Assembly (NCBI GenBank): GCA_001724265.1
Contig: MEDY01000385.1
Coordinates: 1 to 51,269, forward strand
Length of the DNA stretch: 51,269 nucleotides
Origin: Rhizaria sp. SCN 62-66
Taxonomy: Eukaryota; Rhizaria, unplaced
Reading direction: 5' to 3'
In this document: piece by piece, positions 44,101 through 51,269 of the stretch
Position numbering within the stretch: the stretch's first letter is position 1
Layout of the letters: each line of letters starts with the position of its first letter
Made by a program: the position numbers and the translations under genes
The notes under the pieces: generated by a model
What the model saw: only the letters and a program-made list of their open reading frames with translations
Told to the model about the DNA's origin: nothing
The model's database searches: none

Positions 44101-45740
44101 CTGCGGGCGGCGAGTGCACGTATCTCTGCGCGCTGTGCTGCGACAGCTGCTCGGACGACCCCGCGGTGGCGATGGAGCTGCTGCAACGCAAGATCCACAA
44201 GGAGGACCCGTCGCGCGTGCACCTGATCGTGCACAAGGAGCGCATGGCGGACCGCGTGCTCGAGGTCGAGTGGTGCTCTTCGCAGTCGTGTCCGCTTAAC
44301 GTGCATCCGTGCCTCTACACGCGCTCCGCCCCCGTGGCGGCCGTGCCAGACGAGTGCATTGACTCGGGTTGGCTGCCCTATACTTTCGACGGCACCACGT
44401 TCACGGCCAAGCAGGAGCCCTGGCAGCCGAGTCCGTTTATGGACGCCTTTATTGCCATCTACCACACGCTGCCGATTGAACACCGCATCATGACCCTGGC
44501 CAACAACTACCTGGCGCGGCTTAAGTTCGCGCTGCCGAGTTGCGGCGTTGTCGGCATGAACGCTATCGCGCTGGCCTCGCTTATGCGCACCGTCAAGGCC
44601 GAGCACGACACGCGCGACACAGCGCTGCCGCTGGCGAACCGACTCGTGACGGCGTGCCTCGAGCACCCCGACTGGGTCAAGGCCGACATCCACCTCGTCG
44701 TCTCGGCGCTGCGCGGGCCCGGCATCGACCTGGGCTCTGACGCCGGCGAGAAGCTCGAGGCGCTGTCGGAGAAGCTGGCGGGCTTCTTCGAGGGCCGCAT
44801 TGGCTCTACCAAGAGCAACATTCTGCTGCACTCGCGGTACATCCGCCCGGCGCCGATGCTGTGCGGCGACGACCGCCAGTACGAGGAGATCATGGCGCTG
44901 TCGCCCTGCTTCGCGCTGTTGTGGTCGCCGTGCGAGGACACGCACCCACGCGGCCGCTTCGCGCGCTCCTCCGAGTTTTCGCTCAACGCCAAGCTGGGCG
45001 TCAACGTGCGCGTGTACGAGCCGCGCCACGCTGACGAGCAAGCCACGTCGTGGTACTTCGCCGACTCTTACGCCATCCAGCGCCTGCAGACGCGCCAGGC
45101 GCGTGAGGCCGCCGCGGCCGCTGCTGCTGCCGGCGCTAGCGACCCGCGCGCAGCCTTTTTCGCGAACCCGAGAGGCGGGCGTACGATCGGCCCCGCGGCG
45201 GTGGCTGGCGCTGCTGCGGCGGCGGGCCAGTGGCAGAACTACGCGCCGCCGGCCCCGCGGTGGGCGGAGGCGTTGCCCGACGGCACGGTGCTCATGGAGG
45301 CGCCGCCGCCGCCGCCCGACGAGATCATCTTCGCGTCTGTGGAGCTGTCTGCGCCACCGCCGTTCGAGTCGCAGGTGTCGATGCTGGAGCTAAAGGCGGG
45401 CCCGCCGAGTTACGAGGCGATCGACACGTCGGCCGTCATGGCCGCGGGCGGCGTCGCGGCCGCCTCTGCGCAGCTCAGCACGCAGGCGATGGGCCAGATG
45501 AGCACCGAAGCGCTGGCCGAGGCCGCGCGCGCGGCGAGCTCTGCGCCCGTGGATAGAGATGAGCTCGAGCGGCAGAAGAAGAGCCGCTTCGGGCAGCAGA
45601 TGCAGGACATCGAGGGCACGGAGAACCACCCCGAATCGCCGGTGGGCGAGTACGATGGCGAAGTCGATGACAACAACCATCACAATGACAACGGTGACGA
45701 TAACCACGACGACGGCGGTGATGGCGGCCAGGATGAGTAA
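41142..45740 (+). CDS. Large Gly-rich protein with beta-sandwich-like region
   Basis: Three exons: 41142-41186, 41314-41545, 41704-45740; introns 127 and 158 nt (donors GTACGT and GTAAGT); phases 0 and 1; stop TAA; 1,437 residues. The N-terminus (MQPKTGERVEPNGFS) joins a helical stretch, then Gly-rich blocks of GRGGDGG, GGSGGSGG and a short collagen-like GERGADGAPGRDG. Between and after them lie globular parts: an acidic loop DDNGDGVFEPGSE that looks calcium-binding, followed by immunoglobulin-like strands (YIRDTVWRNVGQLPFPAGAV, TRVTVRVRNVSN). The rest is a long Cys-containing region and a helical C-terminal domain, ending in an acidic His/Asn/Asp tail. No signal peptide or membrane helix, so probably intracellular. 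It resembles, from memory, fungal and protist Gly-rich proteins with a DUF7932-like domain; that is uncertain and the function is unknown. Confidence 0.8.
41880..42345 (+). repeat. Gly-rich coding repeats (GGX and GGS)
   Basis: Two blocks, 41880-42075 (GGRGGDGG, GGNGGRGG) and 42180-42345 (GGSGGSGG, then GxY triplets), flank a short globular insert. GGX periodicity with paired glycines prevails; only short parts are true Gly-X-Y. Confidence 0.85.
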
Positions 45741-46656
45741 AAGGTATGCTTGCTTGCGCGCGTATTGTTGTTCATTCAGTCGGTTGGTGATTGGTGTGTT
45801 TTTTTGTGACCTGATGTGTCGATGTTTTGCTTTTTATGCCGTAAACGCAGTTTTAGTTTGTGTGTTTTATACATTTGCTGATTCTGCCGTTGTTGTTTGC
45901 GTGGACGTTACTGCGGACGAATGATGGCAGATATTAAACGATTTATTGTATCTGTTTTCCCCGCCTTTTTTGCTTGCCTTTCCCCTTTTTGTCCTGCTAC
46001 GTTCAATCAGTTGTATTTTTGTAACATCAGCCTCCTCTTGTGCCTCAAGCACAACAGACAAAAACACTGTGAACTCGCTTTCTTGCTCGCAACAAAAGGC
46101 AGTCATTTCATATCGTCGCTATATGATCTTAATCTTTGTTGTGGACTCGTGAGTTAGTGAGTGTAACACCGTGTTTTGTCACGTCGTTGTCCAACCTGCA
46201 CCAGAGCGAATACGTCGTGATAGATTGGCTTTGTAATATAATAAACAATTTTGATTAAAATCCAACTGGGAAGCTAACTTGAAACACTAACGTTAACGCT
46301 CTATCTGTTTATCTTACCATAGCTACTGTGATTCTACCGTCAAAAGGTTTCAATCCACCATTTGTGTTGCCTGCATGCGGCAGACGACGACGTCGACTAA
46401 TGCATGGCGCGAGCGGTTCAGTTCAGTCTTAATATCGCAGTGTTCGGATCGTCATTAGAATTTTAGTCGGCATTTTAACATTTTAATCAAAACTTTATAT
46501 TTGATAGAACAACTAGATTGTCGACTTCAAGTTTATATGGGTATGTATGGGCCTCATCGAATCAGTCCGCCATTTGCCGTTTGAACCTGTCCTGCCTATT
46601 TGTAGCTACCCTTCGCTTTCCTTCTACAGTCAGCTTTCTCAGCGTTTTATACCGCG
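45741..46656. other. Intergenic, AT-rich
   Basis: Spacer between the Gly-rich gene and SERINC, both plus-strand. A late AATAAA at 46240-46245 and an ATTAAA at 45933-45938 are possible 3' end signals. The SERINC promoter must lie towards 46656. No gene seen. Confidence 0.5.
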
Positions 46657-47994
46657 ATGGCGTCTGTTGCCGCGGACCCTTACGCGTCCGAGAACGCTGC
46701 TGCGTCTCGAGGCGATGCAGTCACCCCGATGTCCTCCCCCGCAGCCGCGGATGACAGCTCCTCCAAGAAGAACGCCGCCAGTCACAGCTCGATGGGCATT
46801 GAAGACAGCCGCAGCGCCGACTCCGTGACTCCCGGCAAGACGTTCCTGACCCCGAACGCGGCCGCTACGTGGGGCTACGCCGTCATGTTCTTCCTCACCG
46901 CTCTGCTCGCGCTGCTGTTCCGCTACGTCTACTCCTTCACTGTATCCCTGCGTGCGCTCGACTCGTTCGACGTATGCGACGGCGTCGGGCTCTCCTGCTA
47001 CGGCAACCAGGCCGTGTACCGCTTCTCATTTTCCCTCGTTGTGTTTTTCGTGCTCATGGTGATCGTCACCGCGATCACGCCGTCGATGCACCGGTCCTGG
47101 TGGTTCGTCAAGCTCTTGTTCTGGGCGGGAATCACCGTAGCTTGGTTCTTCATCCCCGGCACCGTCTTCGTCGTCTACCGCGAGATCGCGCGCGTCATGT
47201 CCTTCTTCTACGTTGTGCTGCAGATCCTGATTCTGCTCAACATGGCGTACTCGCTGCACGAGACGCTGCTGGCGCAGATGGACCCCTCGAACGACGGCCA
47301 CGACGACAACGGCATGTCCCCGCGCACGGCGCGCGTCATCTACGTCGTCCTCTTCACGCTGCTCTTTGCCGCCAGTATCACCGGCATCGCGCTGCTGTAC
47401 GTGTACTACGGCAAGTGCCCGCTGCACGACGGCCTCATCTCGATGACGCTCATCCTCGCCGTCTTCTGCTGGATCGTGGGGCTGCTGGCGGGCCGCGGCG
47501 TGCTCGTGCCCTCCGTTCTTGTGGCGTTCAACGTCATGACGACGTACCAGGCGCTGCAGAGCAACCCCGACGACACCTGCAACCCGTTTGCGGACCGCAA
47601 CGTGCCGGTCTGGCAGCTCGTCATCATGATCGCGTTCAACCTGCTCTCGCTCTGCTGGAGCGCCACGCGCGCCGCGCAGAACACGCCCTCGGTGCTCGCC
47701 GGCCCGGCGCACAAGCGCGACGGCGAGAAGAGCCCGGCCGCGGCGTACAACGGCGAGGCTGCGGCGGAGCCGTCGTGGTGGACGTTCCACCTGGTGATGA
47801 CGCTCGCGGCTTTCTACATGGCTATGCTGCTCACGGGCTGGGGCGCCGAGCACACCGACTCCAAGATCAACAACACCGACGCCAGTGAGATGTCGCTGTG
47901 GATCAAGATCGCGTCTGTAATCACCGTGTATGTGCTTTACTTGTGGACGCTGATTGCGCCGAAGCTGTGCCCGAATAGGGACTTTTCTTCGTGA
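46657..47994 (+). CDS. SERINC/TMS1-family multipass membrane protein
   Basis: Intronless, 445 residues, ATG 46657 to TGA. About ten hydrophobic helices (for example 72-93, 121-141, 148-173, 180-200, 226-250, 260-280, 316-335, 376-394, 413-436) after a 65-residue hydrophilic Ser/Ala-rich N-terminus. Family signatures: Cys-rich luminal loop (DVCDGVGLSCYGNQAVYRFS), HRSWWFVKLLFW, and the C-terminal blocks WWTFHLVMTLAAFYMAMLLT and WIKIASVITVYVLYLWTLIAP ending RDFSS. SERINCs sit in endomembranes and plasma membrane and have been linked to serine incorporation into lipids and to lipid scrambling; the biochemical role here is inferred only from family membership. Confidence 0.93.
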   Translation: MASVAADPYASENAAASRGDAVTPMSSPAAADDSSSKKNAASHSSMGIEDSRSADSVTPGKTFLTPNAAATWGYAVMFFLTALLALLFRYVYSFTVSLRALDSFDVCDGVGLSCYGNQAVYRFSFSLVVFFVLMVIVTAITPSMHRSWWFVKLLFWAGITVAWFFIPGTVFVVYREIARVMSFFYVVLQILILLNMAYSLHETLLAQMDPSNDGHDDNGMSPRTARVIYVVLFTLLFAASITGIALLYVYYGKCPLHDGLISMTLILAVFCWIVGLLAGRGVLVPSVLVAFNVMTTYQALQSNPDDTCNPFADRNVPVWQLVIMIAFNLLSLCWSATRAAQNTPSVLAGPAHKRDGEKSPAAAYNGEAAAEPSWWTFHLVMTLAAFYMAMLLTGWGAEHTDSKINNTDASEMSLWIKIASVITVYVLYLWTLIAPKLCPNRDFSS

Positions 47995-48543
47995 ACAAAA
48001 GTCTGCAATGTGGTATTAACAGAAGTGTTGTTCAAAGAATTGGTTTTGATTTGTTTTGAGATACTAGTATAACTCCAACCTGAAATCTAGGTTAAGGTCA
48101 CGGCCATTTCAACTGAGACTCCGTCTAAGCCTAATGTGATTGTCACAATGTTATGTTGCTTGTGTTTCGTGTCCAGTCGTCGCGAACGCGTTGGCCACCT
48201 CGAGAGCGTTAACTTAACCAGAAATCTTGCTTATTGAAGGTTAACTATACACGAACGAGCTTTGTCCTCATTGTCTTATTTCATCGATCAATTACGTCAG
48301 TTGTGACTCCGTCAGCCATCTACTTACGATACGCAACATAGTAATTGGAACCCTCTCATTTGTAAGCCCAAATTCAACTAGTTGTTGTGTATAAACAGCA
48401 ATTTGTATTCACGGACATTTCAAACAAGTTCTCATCATAATCTCCAGCTCGGTACAGTCTTTTATCGAACCTACATTGTTCTCGTCCAGCGGTAGTTGAG
48501 GCAGCATAACTTGATTTTTACTTAGTTTCGTTGAAAAATCAAG
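47995..48543. other. Convergent spacer between SERINC and the small Gly-rich gene
   Basis: 549 bp, AT-rich, containing the 3' ends of both genes. Nothing else recognised. Confidence 0.5.
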
Positions 48544-48837
48544 TTAGAAAAAGCGGCCCCAGCCGCGGCCAAAGCCCCAGCCGCGGCCAAAGCCCCAGCC
48601 GCGACCAAGGCCCCAGCCGCGGCCATAGCCGTAGCCAAGTCCGTACGTAGGATAGTACGATCCGTACACCACGGGCGTGGTGTACATGATGGGCGAGTAC
48701 GTGGTCAGGCCGTAGCCGCCATAACCGCCCCAGCCGCCGTAGCCGCCGAAACCACCTCCGAAACCGCACGCGGTGGTTTGCTCGACCAGAAACGCGGCCG
48801 CCACGAGAGCAAAGAGCGCGAGGATCTTGGAGAACAT
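48544..48837 (-). CDS. Small secreted Gly/Tyr/Trp-rich protein
   Basis: 97 residues, ATG 48837-48835 to TAA 48546-48544. A clear signal peptide (MFSKILALFALVAAAFLVEQ, cut near residue 22-24) leads to a mature part of about 75 residues with a single Cys near its start. Composition is extreme: GGFGGYGGWGGYGGYG, then a Tyr/Pro/Thr-rich middle, then repeated GRGWGLGRGWGFGRGWGF motifs ending in RFF. It resembles structural, adhesive or antimicrobial Gly-rich peptides of other organisms only in composition. No family recognised; Arg/Trp pairs could bind membranes or polysaccharide (inference). Confidence 0.78.
   Translation of the reverse strand: MFSKILALFALVAAAFLVEQTTACGFGGGFGGYGGWGGYGGYGLTTYSPIMYTTPVVYGSYYPTYGLGYGYGRGWGLGRGWGFGRGWGFGRGWGRFF
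48553..48632 (-). repeat. 18-bp tandem repeat encoding GRGWGF/L
   Basis: About four copies of an 18-bp unit (agccccagccgcggccaa type on the plus strand), each encoding Gly-Arg-Gly-Trp-Gly-Phe/Leu/Tyr in the small secreted protein. Recent expansion is likely because the copies are nearly identical. Confidence 0.85.
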
Positions 48838-51060
48838 CTCTAAGGTCGCAAGATCAGACGAAGGTTGTTGATGTGATGAGTGTCTGAAGCTTATTGCGAT
48901 TTGCGTTTAAAAGATTAGGCACACTCTTTCTTCCTTCAATAGGTAACTAAAACATGACTGCTTGAGCTAAAACTATTTCTGTTTCGTTTTGCGCTTTCCT
49001 GCGTCCGGAATCGATTTGATCGAGCCGACCACGGTCATTCGAATGGACAACTTTAAGTTGAAGACACTCCTTCCAAAATAAAACTTAAGTCGACTGCGTT
49101 CTCATTTCTTATTTAAGTTGGTTTGTGCTTGTTTGTATGTAAATTCAAAGATCGTTTCTGGGCTACCGGCGCCTTTCTCAACGAAGTGTATTGTTGATTT
49201 TTAAGTCATCAGCGCGAGGGAAGAAAGGGGAATACTTAATCGCGTTTTCACGACGCCACCAGTTTAAAACAATAATATTTCACATTGTCTTTAAAATCTA
49301 GCGTGTAAATTTATGTTTTGTCTTAGAATACTAAGGTGGATTTTCTTCAGAACGTGTTTCCATAGTTATATCTTGCGATTTGTGCGTTCGGTGAAAAAAA
49401 AGTGTTTGTGGCTAAAACCTAACTTGCCGAATAGATGTGAATATATCAAGACCTGAACTAAAACTGGCTTTTTTACGTAATCAACAGGTGTATTTTAATA
49501 CATTAAACTTGTTTACTCTCGGATCTTGCCCCTGAAACACACTTTATTAGATGTGCGCTGCTTCAAGTCACATTCCACTTAACAAAGCTGTCTCGTAGTC
49601 GCGTGATACATCAAGGCATGCAAGTGTAATTGACATTTTAGCTTCGAATGTGTGTTTATTTTAAACAATTGCTGGTGCAGCGACGTTATTGTGTTCACAG
49701 TGGAAACTTTGGTGTTGCAGAGCGCCAAAGCATAGAGTAACAGTCTCAGCATGTTATTGTTTCTTGGGTTAAGATGCGGACTTGCCGTTGTCTAACACAT
49801 GTAACGTCATCGCGCAGCTTTGAAACTACATAAAATTGCAATACGGGCAATTAGCATCCTCAAAGACTGCTAACTGATGGCACCTGCAACCGATGTTGAA
49901 CTGCAATTCAAGTGCGCAACTTGAACACAGTGCAAGTTCAATAGTATGCGCTCTCATGTGAGAGCGACAAGAGTTACAATTATAATATAATTATTCATGC
50001 ATTGACAATATGTCTTGGTTGATCCAAAACTTATTATGACCAGCTGTAGCTGTCAAAGACCGACGTATCTTCCACATTTGATTCATTATTTGATTGGCAT
50101 TAAATAGCTTAAAATTCGAGGCGTCGCCAAAACTTTGCGTAAATTTTTAAAGATATGCCGGTGTTAATTAAATAATTGCGTGAAACTGCTGTATTTTTCT
50201 AAATCAGACTTTATTTTACATCATTTTGTCGTGTTTAAGTTATGTAAGAATCTTAGCTTCGACTAGGCATCAGTATCACTTATTGTTTAAGTCGGCTTCA
50301 AGACCGATATAACTAGCAAACAAGAATGCGTAACATTAAACAGCGTTGCGTTTAGAAGCTGTTTTTTGTTTTATAACTTTTGCTATCATTGGTTGTGTGT
50401 CTTCATCGAATGCGCAAAGTTCGCTGCTTCATTATCTCTCTGCCTCACGCATACACGGAGCAACTTTGATCATATCGCAAGTCCGTCGCTTTAAACGTCG
50501 AAACTGCAAAATTTCATAGAATCTGCGTAACGTGTGTGTTATGCGAGTTTACAGCGCTGTCTGTGATCGCGCTCATCACGAGGAACAAGAACAGTAACAT
50601 CGAAATTTGGCAACTGCGTGCTTATTGATCTTTGTATCGCTATATTTGCTTAAATGTCAAATTTTAAGCTTTGATTCAAGAGTAAAAATATCATTGTTAC
50701 TCAGAAATGTCGTTTATTTGTATGCTAATACCAATTACAATGCAGGAGTCAGTGTTTTTTAGAGTTGCTCAAGTCATCTGAGTCAGGAGTCACCAAGAGT
50801 AAAAGGATTACTCGGCGGTGCTGTGGCTTGAGCCAACCGGGCAGACTCACGGTCTTGTCAGCGCAACTTTGAGCTTGGAAACTACCCTCTCTTTAACGCA
50901 AGATTATTGTGCGGCATCTTTTTTGTGATTTGATCGTTTGTGAACATCACATTTTGTAATTAAATTCTAGCTGGATCGATGACCACCACTCACAAACACC
51001 ACTTCCGCAACTACTTCTTGTCCTCGCCCAACTCCGGTCTCATTTTTCTCTTTACAGGTC
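48838..51060. other. Intergenic, AT-rich, gene-poor
   Basis: 2.2 kb head-to-head spacer between the small secreted protein and uL24. AT-rich throughout with no coding-like GC island, no tRNA-like B box and no repeat that I can identify. Just before the uL24 ATG is a pyrimidine stretch ending TTTACAG (51041-51057), which could be a 5' UTR intron acceptor or the pyrimidine start of the mRNA. Confidence 0.55.
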
Positions 51061-51269
51061 ATGAAGGTACGCATAATCGCGTTTTGAGCGTCTCTCGCTG
51101 TTTTTCTGTGTTCTACCAACCCATTTACATCTCTCACTCCTGTCCACTCCCCCGTTTTCTTTCTCCCTCCACAGTACAACAAGGCCGTGTCCTCCAACGT
51201 GAGCAAGCTCCGCAAGGCGCACTTCACTGCCCCCTCCTCGGAGCGCCGCATCATCATGTCTGCGCCCCT
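51061..51269 (+). CDS. RPL26: Ribosomal protein uL24 (RPL26), 5' part
   Basis: Exon 1 is only ATGAAG (51061-51066), then a 108-nt intron (51067-51174, donor GTACGC, acceptor CTCCACAG), then exon 2 from 51175, which continues off the right edge. The join reads [19 protein letters not shown] and continues [14 protein letters not shown], matching eukaryotic uL24 (human MKFNPFVTSDRSKNRKRHF, then APSHIRRKIMSSP). It is a large-subunit protein near the polypeptide exit tunnel. The very short first exon mirrors the ATG-only first exon of eS25. About the first 33 residues are visible. Confidence 0.93.

Overview
This is nuclear DNA from a eukaryote, most likely a unicellular one (a protist or protist-like lineage; I cannot place it further). 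The window has spliceosomal introns, cohesin, Mi-2/CHD, spliceosome, SERINC and eukaryotic ribosomal-protein genes. Exons are GC-rich and full of Ala, Ser, Gln, Asp and Gly tracts, while introns and spacers are AT-rich. Genes are closely packed on both strands; about half lack introns and the rest have one to four short introns (117 to about 300 nt).

Layout: (1) 1-765 minus, 5' part of a secreted repeat protein. (2) 1634-15295 minus, a giant PHD + tandem-chromodomain + SNF2 ATPase remodeller (CHD/Mi-2 type), readable as one protein of about 4,508 residues only if three in-frame TAG codons are decoded. (3) 16769-21610 plus, a GAF + class I cyclic-nucleotide phosphodiesterase. (4) A 2.7 kb spacer, pyrimidine-rich in part. 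(5) 24285-28341 plus, PPWD1 (WD40 + cyclophilin), five exons. (6) 28654-29357 minus, ribosomal protein eS25 with its core missing. (7) 29697-31766 plus, an unrecognised CxxC-rich protein. (8) 32376-37976 plus, cohesin SA/SCC3. (9) 38275-40654 minus, SMU1, four exons. (10) 41142-45740 plus, a Gly-rich protein with a beta-sandwich-like region, three exons. (11) 46657-47994 plus, SERINC. (12) 48544-48837 minus, a small secreted Gly/Tyr/Trp protein. (13) 51061-51269 plus, start of ribosomal protein uL24 (RPL26).

Most unusual signals: the three TAG codons in the CHD gene all keep the frame. One lies inside a Gln run, and one lies in the second chromodomain where residue spacing matches animal Mi-2 proteins. 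All ten genes whose end is visible stop with TAA or TGA, never TAG. This fits a nuclear code in which UAG is sense, probably Gln. In addition, 12 of 13 introns have C at donor position +4 (GTACG-type) instead of the usual GTAAG/GTGAG. The functions present (chromatin remodelling, cohesion, splicing, translation, cyclic-nucleotide signalling) are ordinary housekeeping ones and do not form an operon-like system.
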